In this document: piece by piece, positions 12,101-25,800 of the stretch | Position numbering within the stretch: position 1 is the first letter of the stretch | How the letters are laid out: each line of letters begins with the position of its first letter | The notes under the pieces: model-generated | Database searches by the model: none | Told to the model about the DNA's origin: nothing | Seen by the model: the letters and a program-made list of their open reading frames with translations, nothing else | Made by a program: the position numbers and the translations under genes | DNA from: Leucaena leucocephala | Taxonomy: Eukaryota > Streptophyta > Magnoliopsida > Fabales > Fabaceae | Assembly: GCA_037074615.1 (NCBI GenBank) | Contig: CM073536.1 | Coordinates: 625,001-689,000 of the forward strand | Length of the DNA stretch: 64,000 nt | Reading direction: 5' to 3'

Positions 12101-15100
12101 AGTAGTTCCGTCCAAAATATCGCTGCTATTAACAAGAACATATTGTTCAAGAGATGCTAACACCAACTTCTCATCTGCTAGTCTGGCAATTCAAATATAA
12201 AAGCGGTTAAGAATAAAAAAAGTATGCTAATTAACATTCAACCAGAGAAAGAAGGCTTAACTACCTTTCATCATATAATGAACTGGTGTATAAAATCAAC
12301 AAAACAGCAGATTGGCAAGATGCTAATTCCGAACTTTTAGTACTCCTTTGACCAAGTAGATACAGTAAATCAATAGGATCGGAAGGCAAATGTAAAGCAG
12401 CACCACTAATTGTGTGCCCAGAATCATCACCTAGAAGAACATCCACAAGAGAGCTGAGTAGTAAATATATTCTGAATTTCATCTTATGTCCTGGAAACAA
12501 GCCCAGACATCCATATGAGAAGCTGAACCAACAAGATGATATCATGGTGTGCGCAAATTCCAAGGCATTGGCATTTACGTGAAGAAGCAATATAGAATGA
12601 AAAGTTTCCAGCAATCCCAGGATTGTTTCCTCTTCCATTTCGTTAACATCTGTTAAAAGCCAAGGAAGTAAATGCGTTTTGCATATATCTAGAATACAGC
12701 TTCTAAGTTCCAGTTTACTTGAGTTGGTGGAGTTTCCTTCTTGACTGTATGAATATGCCTCTTTAAGTAGGTACAAGAGGTGCAAAATTTGTTCAGCATT
12801 CCTTTCAGATACGTAAAGGCAAGTTAAAGTGGCATGTTTTGTTGCTTCTTCAACTGGCTTTGACAGATCAAGAACTCCTTGACCAGATGGAGATCTTATA
12901 AGAGCTACGAGGACTGAGCAGGCCATTATAAACGTCTCAGGGAGCACCCCCATCTCCCCATCAGAATGTTTCTTAAGCATCCTCGTCAAGACAAGAACTA
13001 GTTCCTCCAGTTGCGAAGATGACACTGTTCCAGGGCACTCGGAAACGCATTTGAAGATGAGTTTCAGTGTCTCAAATTGAACTGCGTGAAATGGAACTTC
13101 AGCTATGTATTGTAGTACTGGAATCAGAGTTGAAAACCCAACAACAAGCCTTAGCTTAAAGACTTCCTCTGCGGTGGATAATATATCTAGCACTTGAAGA
13201 CAATTCTTGACTGCTGGATCCTTACATTCTGTTCATCATGAGAGAAAATTTAGCCCATGACAGTATGCAACAAAGAAGCCCAATTTTCACGACTTGGAAA
13301 GAATATTATAAAGAGACTTAATTCACTGTCATGGTACCATAAGATGACGTAAGAACTTGAGCCAGCAGCAAGATTGAAATGATGTTTAACATTGCAAACT
13401 TACAAGAGCAATATACGAAGAAAGCTAATTAGAATAGTGGTAACTTCTCTATATATGAAACCACAAAACTCAACCAATCAATGGAGAATTCAATAAAAGA
13501 CGCCTAAGTTTTCAATTTGTGATATGTCTAAATTATGATGCTGATAAATAGGCAAAGCAAAGCTATATCAACATCTTGTCACTCGGAAATGAAAATAACA
13601 GCTGAGTTCCGCAATTTTTGGGAGATTGTTCTTACCGGACAATCTTAATATTTCAAAAACATAATCTGCAATATTTTCTTCCACCAAGACTTGAATATGT
13701 TCGCCTGAGGTGCCTACTGAAGACAGATAATGAAACAGTAAATCTAGCGTGTTGATTTGGACTTGACTGTTGGACGAAAGCAATGGACCTTTGATGGCTT
13801 CGGCAAACAGAGCACAAAGAGATGACCCCTTGTTTCGACACACTGTTTCTGAGGAGTGACCTCCTCCCGTGATGCTGATAGTATCATATGTACAGGCTTC
13901 TGTGAACAAATGTCTTCGAGCCAGCACAGTCAAAAGTGCTAATAAAAAATAGATCAAACTGTTCGTCAGGAGGGAGGAAAAGAGTCAAAAGTGATGGAAA
14001 TAATCAAAAGCCAATCTTAAGGGTGGGGTTAGCATTGTTATCTATGGCTTTTAGACTCTGAGAGGTTATAACATATTTAGCATTTTTAGGTCAATAAACT
14101 AGGTACTTAGCAAATCGGCTGTAGAGGGGCCCTGCTAGCTATTACGGGAGATGCGGCAGAACATTGACCATTCCATGAATAGTTGAATACTCATGGCGCT
14201 AAAGTGGCCATAAAAAGTGATGCTATCGACGTGTTGGACCTAGGGCCCCAAATAACAAGTCTATCATATCAAATCAACTTTAAAACTTTGAGACGAATAA
14301 GAAATTTATTTTGGAGAAAGACCCCTGAGCCACATCGTACTGGTTACAACCTTTCTAAATTGGCTTCTCAAATAGTATAACGAACCACCGAAAATGAAAT
14401 TACAAGTAGTCAAGTACACAACAGAAAGAAGAAAGAGAAATCGACAACAGACCAACACAATTCAAGCGGACATCATCATTTGGAGTCTTCATGAGGGCAT
14501 CTCCCAACAAGTACAAGAGCTTAGGACAAAAGGAAATTAAAGTATCAATTCCATCTCCCTCTGCGGATGTATGAAGAATAGATAATTTATAAAGGACAAA
14601 GAGGATTTCCCCGCGGATGTCCTCACTGCACTGATAAAGCAGACGGCTTATAATATGTAAAATAAATAAGAGGCAATAAAAAGTGAACAGCACTGAATAT
14701 CTTTTACCCCGGCAATTGAAGGCCTGCTATAAGATTGGAGATGAGGCTATGCATATCTTTGATGTGAGCATAGGGATCATCCTTCTGACAATCCAGAAGA
14801 ACACCTAGGCAGTGGATCTGTACATTTAGAACTATTAAACAGTCCATAAATATTGTTTATGTAGTTTCAAATTAATTAGCAAAGAAAAAGTTGTTTTATT
14901 TTTGCAATGAGCAGGGAATCTTGTTATAGATATATTTACATTCATTGAGCTCTTGTAAACTTTACACACTATTCAATCATGTTAAGATTATAGATTCTCG
15001 TCAGCTATGAATTCATCGACAGACTTCGTAAATCATAAATAAAAAAACAAGGGGCACACGTGAGTGAGAGACTAATCGTTTCAAGAAATCCACGACAGAA

Positions 15101-15933
15101 TTTAAATTAAACATCTCTCCCTTAAATCTCACCATTTGATAATGGACACACACACCAGCTATACCACAGCCCAATGTTGGAAACATTACGAGTTGGACCG
15201 TCATGTTAGCATGATAATGACCAGATCAGATGAGAATTCACGGTCATGTAACTTATGTAACTTGAAAAAACTACTTTGATAATTATTTATCGTCGTCTAA
15301 TCCCTTGAGAATGAATGAAAAATTTAGCGACTAAATGCGTCAATCTTCGCATAGAAGTTCATCAGAACACAGATGCCAATTACGATAGCTTCTGGCGATA
15401 TGACTGCGGGACCAAAACAACGATCAAAATCAAGTGAACGAGAAAAAAAGAAGAAATTAACGAATTACCATATGTAATTGGCAGCAACTCCAAGCCAAGG
15501 AACCAGTAGAGAGGCGATCGGAAACCCTAGAGAGGAAATCACCGTAAAGAGAAGGATGATCGGTGGAAGATAGAGAAAGAATGAGCTGGATGAGGTGGGA
15601 GGCAATGGGTTCATCGTCGAAAGTGGAAAGGGCATTAACGAGAGGAGAGGTAAGAAAGTGCGGGTGAAAGGTGAGGAGGGAGTGAAGGAAGGGAGGTTGG
15701 GAGAGGGCACGGGAGAGCTGAGATAGAGCGTAGGAGACATGGACGGTAGGAGAGAGAGGATTGGCAAGGAGCTTGGAGAAGCAGAGGAGGCAGATGGAGC
15801 CGCCTTGTTGAGTGTGGAGGTTGAGGGAAGATCTGTGACCTTGAGAGCACGAAGATGATGAATCGGAGAAGCCATCGTCGTCGAGGACAGGATCCAGATC
15901 CAGGTCCTGCGAATACCTGGAGCTCAAGTACAT
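9185..15933 (-). CDS. PRD1: PRD1, putative recombination initiation defect 1 (meiotic double-strand-break factor)
   Basis: Exons on the minus strand: 15933-15469, 14817-14708, 14625-14453, 13938-13636, 13228-12265, 12182-11471, 10642-10362, 10276-9610 and 9424-9185. All phases agree and give 1304 aa, close to the roughly 1330 aa of Arabidopsis PRD1. The protein is an alpha-helical, Leu-rich, ARM-like repeat protein without enzymatic motifs. Recognisable stretches are IHCLGVLLDCQKDDPYAHIK, EDIRGEILFVLYKLSIL and the C-terminal GCRNRLSWNDGQDGPPLEPG. In the family, PRD1 (related to mammalian MEI1) works in nuclei of meiocytes with SPO11-1, MTOPVIB and other PRD proteins to make the programmed breaks that start recombination. 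An E2F-type TTTGGCGC site lies about 45 bp upstream of the ATG. No lesions were seen. The start is the first ATG of the conserved frame and precedes an Asp/Ser-rich leader. Confidence 0.9.
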
Positions 15934-15977
15934 GCTTATTCTGTTTTCTCAAGCGAGCGAGACCAGAATTTCGTATT

Positions 15978-15985
15978 TTTGGCGC
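15978..15985. promoter_or_regulatory. E2F-type site upstream of PRD1
   Basis: TTTGGCGC matches the E2F consensus TTTSSCGC. It sits 45-52 bp before the PRD1 start codon (15933, minus strand), within the presumed 5' UTR or core promoter. A single short site can occur by chance. Confidence 0.35.
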
Positions 15986-15993
15986 CTCACACA

Positions 15994-16976
15994 CTGCTTT
16001 AAAAATAACGTTATGTGGTAGGAAAGGTTACGCGTTCGTAATGCACCTTAAAAAATATTAACTACTAATTTTTATAAATACAATTAATTAATACATCATA
16101 ATCCTCATCATCAACATCAATATGAGGAGAGATTTTAACTTAAAGGTTTTAAACTTTGATTCGATTAATAAATTGAGCGGCATAATAAATTTAGAAATAA
16201 AAAAAAAACATAGAGGTGACGCCAAAGTATAATTGAAGTGGAATCGTTAGCATAAAAATTAATACAATTTAAAAAGACTAGATACAAAGACATCAATTCA
16301 GATTTTTTATTTTGGCTTTTGACCAATAATTCCACTAATTCTTAATCTTAGTACATTGTTTTGACTGACATGGTAATCTTGATCTTTTTTTTTTTGGCCA
16401 GCGTAATCTTGATCAATTTAATTCTAGCAAATAGATATTTATCTATAGAATTTACAAATGTCAATAATAAAAAATATAAAAAAATTCGATCAGTATCTAC
16501 AGAAAATATGATAATAAAACCCATAGTTAAATAATCATAATATTGAATATTTATCTATAGAATTTTAAATTATACATATTGAATTTAAAATCGAAAGGTC
16601 AAGGCAGCAAGCCTGGGTTAGTAGTCAAACAAGTAATTTTAGGTTATAATATTATAATTTAATTAAAATAATATTTATATATTTTTTTGAAATATTATAA
16701 ATTTAAATAAAGATAATGATATATATATTATCTACAATTTTAAATTTAAATAATATAAGAAAATAATCCTTATCGGATTATTCACGATAAAAACTAGTAA
16801 TTTCTTGGATTACAAGATTGTCAAGTTAAACAGTTCATGCCTATAAATATATCATGAATTATGACTCCTGAAATTTATATTTTAAATAGAGTCGAGGCAC
16901 ATCCATCGTATTCTTATTCTTTCCTACCCTTTCTTTTCAAAATTCCCTAACTTTTAGCTAAGTTGATTTAGTAGCC
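15994..16976. other. Divergent spacer between PRD1 and the F-box gene
   Basis: Very AT-rich DNA of about 1 kb separating two divergently transcribed genes, with no coding signal. A TATA-like CTATAAATAT at 16841-16850 precedes the F-box ATG by about 130 bp and is the only promoter-like element I can point to. Confidence 0.5.
16841..16850 (+). promoter_or_regulatory. TATA box of the F-box gene
   Basis: CTATAAATAT lies 127 bp upstream of the ATG at 16977. This spacing suits a plant core promoter with a leader of about 100 nt. It stands in generally AT-rich DNA, so confidence is moderate. Confidence 0.4.
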
Positions 16977-18152
16977 ATGGACGTGCCTAGTGATATGTTG
17001 CTTGAAATCTTCTCATGGTTACCTGCAAAATCTATCTACAAGTTTAAATGTGTCGACAAATTCTGCAACACTACATCTTCAGACGACATGCATTTTATTC
17101 AGAAGCAATCCCATAATGCTTTACTAAGGGATGACCCATGTTTCTTCTTACAACCAAACTGGGTTCAAAGATATGGTGCAAAAACTGAGTTACATCACTT
17201 ATCATCAGAGAACCTAACCTCTGGTGTATCTCATGAGTTCTTACACTTTTTGGAGCACTACCCAGCTTGCAGAATAGTTGCATCGAGTAAGGGCTTGATT
17301 CTTAGTCGCAGTAATACGAAGTTGTTAATCTGTAACTCAGTAACACAATCATGGCTTCCCATTCGTACCCCAGACTATCTAAAAAAATACCCAGATGCTA
17401 ATCTTAATATTGCATTAGAGTGTAATATTGAAGACTCGAATGATTTCATGTTATTTCTATTTGAGGTCCAAGATGAATGGGCTTCTAAATATCACGATGT
17501 GAGATTCTACTCTGCAAAAGAAGGTGTGTGGAAGTCAATGGAAACAAGCTTCTTCACTGGTGGAAGGCGCCTGATGTTTGACATGCATGTTTATTTTAGA
17601 GAAGCCCTCCACTTCATATCAGATTGCTTTCCTTCTCTTATCAAGGAGAGTCCTTATTTCAGGCCGTATATAATGGCTTACAATGTTGAAGATGGAAGTT
17701 CAAGAATGCTTAGGATCCCTAAAGAAGCTAGAAGGGGTTCTCATGACTTGACCTGCCAAATGGGCATTTATAAATGGGGGAAATCAACAAGTTCAGATGA
17801 GTCAATTTGTTTGGTGAGACTGAGGAAGAATATTTTTACCATATGGATCTTAACTGATTATGAGACTAGCAAATGGAGAAAGATTTTGAAAGTAAGGGTG
17901 AAGGCAATGGGTATGAAAGAAGAAGATCCTGTTTTGACAACAGGATTCATTGTTATGAATGGAGATCAATTGATCTTCACTACAGGTAAGAAGATTTATG
18001 GATATGGATTGAGCCAGAGAAATTATATGAAGCTTGAAGAAATTTGTGAGCATGGGTTTGGGAGCTATGCAACCATTTTCACTGCTTATTCAGATACACT
18101 CCGTCCTTGTGGTCAGGGTACTGCCCCATTGCCATTGCTGCAACAACACTGA
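16977..18152 (+). CDS. F-box protein (single exon, 391 aa)
   Basis: Residues 3-45 (VPSDMLLEIFSWLPAKSIYK, then FKCVDKFCNTTSSDDMHFIQ) form a plant F-box, the SKP1-binding helix bundle of SCF ubiquitin ligases. The rest resembles the F-box-associated or kelch-like beta-propeller region of plant FBA proteins (LLICNSVTQSWLPI, then a VRFYSAKEGVWKS strand pair). It would select a substrate for ubiquitination; the target is unknown. The gene has no introns and no lesions. The Kozak context (GCCATGGAC) is good. From memory it is not part of the conserved Arabidopsis block, which fits the rapid birth and death of plant F-box genes. Confidence 0.85.
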   Translation: MDVPSDMLLEIFSWLPAKSIYKFKCVDKFCNTTSSDDMHFIQKQSHNALLRDDPCFFLQPNWVQRYGAKTELHHLSSENLTSGVSHEFLHFLEHYPACRIVASSKGLILSRSNTKLLICNSVTQSWLPIRTPDYLKKYPDANLNIALECNIEDSNDFMLFLFEVQDEWASKYHDVRFYSAKEGVWKSMETSFFTGGRRLMFDMHVYFREALHFISDCFPSLIKESPYFRPYIMAYNVEDGSSRMLRIPKEARRGSHDLTCQMGIYKWGKSTSSDESICLVRLRKNIFTIWILTDYETSKWRKILKVRVKAMGMKEEDPVLTTGFIVMNGDQLIFTTGKKIYGYGLSQRNYMKLEEICEHGFGSYATIFTAYSDTLRPCGQGTAPLPLLQQH

Positions 18153-19837
18153 TCTTTTTTGATTTAATGGCATAGTGTTTTTTTTTTTTAATCATGAGTG
18201 TAGTTGAAATTCATTGTTCGTACTTGTTTAAACTGAAAAAAGAATTTGATTTTAATAATATCATCTCGTCTCTTACGTTTTATTCTGTGTTTATTTTATT
18301 CTTTATACTGATAGTATTATCATATTTAAAGTTTTGAATAGAACATGATGCATTTAGTGAACGAACTTTGCACTAATGATGCTTGCAAAGTTAACCAGCA
18401 ATACAAAAGTTAACAAAGAATCCTTACTCTATAGTTATTCTAAAAATAATAATTTTGTTTTTTATCATTCCTTTTTAACCTTTAAACATTTTTAAGATTG
18501 AAAATCTTCAAGAAAATGGTGAATGGTACACATTTATTTTTATATGATACGATGATAATTATAATTATCATCGTATCACATAATAATATGGAGTCCGGTT
18601 AAAAGGAATAGAGGAAGACTAAAGAGAACACTCAACGGGGTCATTGAGCGGGATCTCCTAGTTAATAACTTATTTAATGATTTAATTTTTGATAGAATAT
18701 AATGGCGTCGTATGATGCATGTAACTGATCTTATTTAATAGAATAAGACTTATTGTTATTGTTGTTGTTAATGATAATTATAATACGCGAATTCATTGCA
18801 TTCTTTTAACGGTCAACAATCCCATTCACATTTTATAAAATTCATGATCACGAGTGAGCCATGCATAATTTTATAATAATTATTATTATAATTATTTTTC
18901 TTAATTTTTGATGACATAATAATTAAAAAGTTCGTATAAAATGACAAGTCGTGTAATTTTGATTATATTTTGAATCAAAATCTAAGTAATCTATTTTAAT
19001 TATTGTTAAATGGAAACACTTGCAACAAAAACAATAGAAGGTGAATTCGCATGAAATTTATTCAACTTTGACTTGACAACTAATGTAAGTAGTTCCTTTG
19101 ACCAAAAGTAAATTTTAATATCTGTTATAAATTTCATATGTTTTTCAGGCAAAGTTACCATGATTATGAAATCCAAAAGAGACAGAGCATTTAACGATTC
19201 TTGGGCACTAAGCGACTTAGCATCATGTTTGTCCCCGATGAGAAAAGGACTAACGTATCAAAAAAAAGAAAAGGACTAACGTATTCATTTAATGCTATGG
19301 TGATGAATTGTGAACAAATATGATTTATGACCGGAATAATTATGAACTCGGGAAGAGAAGACGTACTATCAAACTCCAATAATAAAAGACAATGATTTCA
19401 TTTCTCTGTAACCTGGGGAGCAAGTAAACACATTATAAAAATAAATCCACAGAAAACAAAACCCAAAATTCATAATTGGGTCAAAATTATAAAGACCAAA
19501 AACATCCCCTCATCTACCTGGTTGCTGATCGTACGCCGAGCTATCTCTTGCATTCCCTATCATCCATCCTTTCTTTCCACATTTTTTACCCCTATCTCAA
19601 CAGACTTTTGAACCCTTATTTCCTCAAACCCGATCGGAACCCCAAAAGAATCACACGTTTAAGATTTACTTTTCTTATTCTTCAATTGGTAAGGACCTCA
19701 GATTTCCTCTGGGAACAAAGAAAGGAATATAACTGAATGTAACATCATAATTCACAATGCGACAGGACACATCCTGGGTGAATTTTCCAACCAAAGTCCA
19801 AGACTTGTAAACATTGTCAGTCTCTACCATCATCTCT
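18153..19837. other. Spacer between the F-box gene and SEC23
   Basis: AT-rich and non-coding. It contains a perfect palindrome at 18545-18578. It also contains a two-copy tandem of GAAAAGGACTAACGTAT at 19240-19284. The right-hand part, from about 19480, is presumably the SEC23 3' UTR on the minus strand. Confidence 0.5.
18545..18578. repeat. Perfect 34-bp palindrome
   Basis: TGATACGATGATAATTA is followed directly by its exact reverse complement, with no loop. It could extrude as a cruciform or mark the centre of a small fold-back element. No gene overlaps it. Confidence 0.85.
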
Positions 19838-22800
19838 TCAAGATTGGACAGCAAGCTTTTGGAGATGCTCAAAGAAGACTTGAAGGCTCACATCATCAGT
19901 GAAGATCACATCTGAACCAGCAGCCATCTCGTGTGCATTGTTGTATGTTGCCGAGGGGTTCAGCTTTGCTAATAAAAATCTAGCCTGTTCCAAATCAACA
20001 CACCCCCAGTAAGGCTCTTGTAACCCAATCAGAATGGACCAATAACATAACAACAATCAAGGAGATGAACATTGAAACCGGTTCTGCTTCAAATACTGAC
20101 CTGGGAACCATGTTGATCACAAACTACCAATCTAGGAACAGGAAAACGATCTCTGATGATGATTTGAGCATCTTCACGTGGAGCTTGTAACAGTTGTGCA
20201 AATGCCTGCAATGTATTTCAAAACTATTAGGAAAGAAGAAAAAGTGCAAAGGCAAATGAGACCCCAGAACCTAAGTACAAACTATGAGATAAAGCTCTGA
20301 TCAGAACCCCAATTTCCGTTATAAGAAGACAGTAAGCTAATAAAGCTTCCAATTTGAATATTGTAAAAATATCCAAAACCAATTTGACAGGAGAATCGGC
20401 ACATGACAATTATTTAGTTTGTTAGATGTGTCCGAGCATATACCTGATGTTCTGGTTGATTCTGGTATCCTAAGTTGCGCCACTGAGCTATGGTCATCCC
20501 ATGAAAAATGACGACACTAAAATATGAATCTAGCAGCAGAATCCTGTCAGCAGCAATGGAAGATACATCCAACAACGCAGGTGCAGGCAGTGAATTGAAT
20601 GAATATGATATTAAAGATGGCTGAATCATGACAGCCGCATTACTAATGTTTTCCCTGTTCAACAGAATGCGAAAGTAGGCAGTCTCATCTGGACTATTGT
20701 TAAAAACCTGCAAATACGGTTCACCCCCATATCACAAAGTTATAGAATAAGTTTGGAAAGCTGGACAAGGAGGAAAATCACAACACACGGCACCTGTACA
20801 AACTGTGATCGTCGCAGATTAAACATAAACTGAGGGAACAATGAAAATGATGGGTTTAATGTAAATGATGATGGGTCATCCTTGCGGTAGTCCCCAAATT
20901 TTGAACAGAGACGAATGAGGTGCCGATCTAACCACCGTGTGGCATCAAATGCTTCCTGGATAAACAGAAAAGGATGCTTAGCAAAGCAATCCAGCTGAAT
21001 AAGTCAAAAGGTTAAATACATAAATTTAGCCCGCATTAATATATGCCCAACAGGGCATGTTTAAAAATACTTATTTGTGGCACAAAAATAAGGAATACAG
21101 TAACATAACAACACAATCAGCTTTTGAATACAGAAAAGTAATGACCATGGCAGAAAAAGTGAGAGAAAAGTAGCTCAAAACTCGTTCACTCAAATTTATA
21201 ACTCAAAAAGGGCTAGATAGTAGAGTTTCAGAAGATATGAACACTAGTCCCAAAAGTGAAATTTACACAACAAAGATATCAATCCTTTCTCCATATTTTT
21301 GGTCTCACCTGAATGAAACAACGTATTATTACTGAAACTCAAGTAAAAAGCTATCTAATCATGGAACAACAAATGGTGTAATACATTTTAGGAATATCAA
21401 GGAGATCAACAGGACAACATAATTTGAGATCTACCTCCATCTCCATTTTCAGAGAAGTGTATCTAGCCATTACAACTGCAGCTGTTTCTTGATCAAATCC
21501 TTGTACCAATTCCTGAACCCAAATACTTACATTGTTTAGCAAGAGTGATCTAAATTAAGAATTGTATTGTGGTGACAAAAAGACAGTAGCCCACCAATGA
21601 AAGGTAGATACAAAAGAAACGCAACATTTTTATTTTCTTCTGAAGAATAAACAAACAGCAAAATTAAAAAGTAAACCAGAACAAACCATCTTTTATAAAT
21701 TGTGAGTAATTAGAGCCAAACTAATCAATTTATGAAATATTTGTCAAGAGAAGATAGTCCTAACAATGTAAGGACTCGGCTAATATATAGCTTGTCTCAC
21801 ACAATGAATGTGCCCAAATGTAAAATCATTAAGATGTCCAATTGAGTGCAAAATGAGAATAGGACTTGGCGGGGAGAAAAAATGCAGTGAGGGAGAAAAA
21901 AAGTATCCAAGCTTCTTTTTATTTTTAGAATAAACATATAAGATCAATCCATTTTTCAAGTATTGAAAAATAAACAGCTGCCTATGTACAAAAGATAAAG
22001 AAACTACAACTACCTCGGAGTTAACAGCACTATCTACCCATCTTCTAGTCACTGTTGTTACACGAAGGGCTAATTGACCATCAGGACCCTGGTAACTGCA
22101 ATAAGGACGTCAACTGATGATATTAGACGCCTATCAAGGAAGATAGAAGAGGCGTAAAACTGTTTTGTCTTGAATCCCTCTTTTTTTTCTGGGGGAAAAA
22201 GGATTGTCCATCTTACCTTGTAAGGAACTGTAGGTAAAACTGTGGGTTGATGGTTCCTGGATTGTTTGAACGATCACTTGTTGAAAGATCAAACATCACT
22301 GTCAAGCAAGTACTGTTGTCAAGGCCACACATCTTCCACGCTCTAGTATTCCCCTCTCCTATCACAGTATCAGCAACCGAAGGCCCTTTCTACAGTATGG
22401 AGTTGACACCAACAAAGTCCAGAATTATAAGTTTTAATTTTATTTAGTCCTGCTTTTGAAGATCCAACACAAACTCCAAATCTGGGGTCTTATTAAGAAT
22501 AGAAAATGAAAATTTTGAAACATCAAGTGATCCAACCTTTTCCAATGATGTGCAAGGTCCAATAATTCCTTGAATTTTTATTTCCTTCGAGCAGTTGATC
22601 TCAAGGGTTCCACTGAAACAAATATTAGTTAGCCAGTAAGTTTTTGTCTGATGTAGGAAAATCACAAGATGAAGAGAGAAAGAGTTATAGAAATTGAGAG
22701 AGAGAGAGAGAGGAAAGTCTTTTTTCTTTAATTAAGTGGGAAACCATTTTATCAGCTCTTAACAACAACTGAAAGATGAAATCAATAACAATCCTTAATT

Positions 22801-25800
22801 CCTTAGTAATGCATAAACCCCAAACAACCTAAGTTCTAGGATTACAAATGGTTATCTCAGCTTCAGGCAACTGTCATTGAAATAAGATTCCAAGTCATTT
22901 CAAACTCAATTACACTAATCAAATTGATCAAATGTTATTGTATTCCCTAGAACCCCAAAAATTGACTATCACAGAATATGGAGATGGGAAGTAATATGGA
23001 ATAAATGAAAAATCTAAAAAATCATAAATTATTTCATAGGGGAATGTATTTGAATATAAAACAAAGTATCAAAAAGTATTTAGGAAAAAGGAATACCCAC
23101 TTAAAACAAAGACCAAGTGACTGCTCCCCATCCTCAAAAACACGCTTAAATGAGTCCTTGAAAACTGAATGACCAAAACTTTCAGCAAGAACAACAAGGC
23201 CACCGGACCTTTCAACTGCAACTTTCATTTCTGCAACTCCAACCTATATATTCAATATATAAAAGAATCAGCACAAGAAGAAGAAAGTACACACACAGAT
23301 ACTAAATTCCTTCAATTGATCATTGAAATAAATGACAAAATACCAAATGCAATTCACATGTCTTCTGAATAATAGTCAAAATAGTATAATATAGGCCAAC
23401 GAAAGAATTCAAGATTGAAAAGCCATGACCCTATGACACAAGCAGGTAAAACATGGTTGATAGTCCAAAAGGCATCAACATGATCAATATTACACCCCAT
23501 GACAAAAACTACAATTGTATGATTAGAAAACTATATGCGTTTGGAAGTCTAATTTTGTCTTTGAATTATGAACCATAAATATAAACTGTAAAATGGCTTG
23601 CATGTCTTAAATAACTAAGCATCCTGACATGAAGAATGCAACCTCTCTTTGCCTTCAATACACAAGGATGTAAGCAGAAGATTCACAAACAAGTTAGAGC
23701 AGAAATCATGGCTGCGTTGCCAACAAAGTCGAGATAACCGTTGCCATTCTGGCAGTGCAATTTATCTATTAAAAAGTTTTAGAGTCAAAGGTAAATAATT
23801 CCTTTTCTCAAAGTTTATCTAATAGCGCAAGTATGAAACTGGACATACTTCTAATTCCTGATCTTTTGTTTTAAAGTTTATTGTTAAGAACCTGGCCCTT
23901 TCTTTCAAAATTTATTTAATAGCGCAAACAATGTTCATGTCAATAAAAATCCATCAACAGATATAACTGAACCTTAAACACTATTGGTCTCTCCGCATGA
24001 GAATATGGAGTGGGATAATATGCATTTTGGCCTATTAATCCAACGATCAGCAATGAAGCATGCAAGCATCTATAAAGATCAAAACAGAGACAAATTTTGA
24101 AGGATGAAAAGCTGAAATGTACCTGATCAAGGGCTGATGCAAAAAGATCTAAAACATGATCCTGGCTAACCAGCTGTTTTGCAAGACCCTCATAGAATTT
24201 GACAGCTTTTTTGAAGTAGGGCGCTGCGTCTTTATCAAGATCTTTGTGAGAACGCATTGGGTCAGATAGATCTTTGGACACAATCTGAAAACAACTTTAA
24301 AAATCAACATCATCATTCTCGAAATAAAAAATTTGTGGATCTAACATTCAGCAATCAATATCAATCAATATAAAATGTAAAATCTATAGTGATTCACATT
24401 CATAAGCCATGAACGAGCGGCTCTTCATACACTAATGCAATTTTTTATTAATATCTCAAACTTTCCCCACACATTTCATTGACTGACATGCATTTTTTTT
24501 CAATTCCTTCAAACTTTTTTAACATATTTTAACAGGATTAAATGTTTAAAAAAATAAATACAATCTCCCCAAAATTCTAAAATTATCATCTATCCCGTGA
24601 ATCCCATGGAAACAATTACTATTACTAATTGCCAATAAAAGCAAAAATATAAAAGCAGTTCCCACTTCTCTCTTCCCTTCGAATAGTTCTGAGCATACTG
24701 TGTCTTTCTTAATTAATTTTCAATAAGAACACAATGAGATCACCGATGAAAGTTGCCCTGATTTCAGTCTGTCCCCACAAAGTCTAAAACTATGACCCCG
24801 TAGGTACTGAGCCAAATGAATTTACGTTCATTGCCGTATCCTGCTAATGGCTAGGTTAAAGCAAGAGTTTCGATGATTAGTAGAAGTTAAAAAATTCAAA
24901 CTCAGGCATAAAAGCAATGTCAGGGTGCACAATTATGAACACAAAGACCAAAGAACTTATCATGAATCCCCCAAATGCCCAATCATTTGCAAAGAAATTA
25001 TCATTTCCTATTGCCGCTTGTTCCTATAACTGGAGCTTAATTAATATTCCTAAAAGCTATTTGTATAGATTAATAAAAAATGGTCATGACCTGAGAACAA
25101 ATGCAAGAAATAGTTGTAGGAATCAACCCAATTATGGGGGGGAAAGCTTACCGAGCCTGGTCCTTCGGTGCATGGTCCCCCGACCAAAGCTATGATTCTA
25201 GCCCCAGTACCAGGAACACAAGCACCAAGCAATCCTGCCGCGACACTTATGGCCACTCCAGTGCACCGAGCTGGACGACTGCCTGGTGGAACAGGCCATT
25301 GATCGGTTTGCAATTCATCCAGTAGCTGGAAATCACAACAGTTGCAACCTACTTGTCAAGAATCAATGCCACAAGCATCCATAAGGAAAAAGTGTTGAAT
25401 AAACACACGCAAAATTGCTTTCAAACCCACCGAATTGAGTGTGTATTCACAATCAGATGCAGGCAGTAAAAACCGCGTTACACCTGATGCGGGGAATCCA
25501 CCCTTCAACCCCATTTGATATGCGCCGGCCTGTCGCCTCCCAGAGGCACCCAGACCCAGTTGCTCCAGAATCTGTTCTTTCGCAATCTCCTTACTACCCC
25601 GGAACACATAAACCTTGGACATGTCAGAGAACCCCAATTCATGAACTTGAACCTGGGTACCAAAAGAAATGAAACCCACGAGAGCATTGTCAGGTAGCAG
25701 ACCGATCGCCTGTCTAAGTGCGGATTTCACAAACTCCATCTCCTCCTCGATCATGCATGTATCAAGCAAGAAGACAAAAACAGGGGAAGGCTGCAACTGA

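Noticed and set aside
15465..15994. Long alternative frames (Pro/Ser/Leu-rich) overlapping PRD1 exon 1
   Set aside because: Shadows of the real exon. The splice phase and conserved PRD1 sequence support only the frame starting at 15933.
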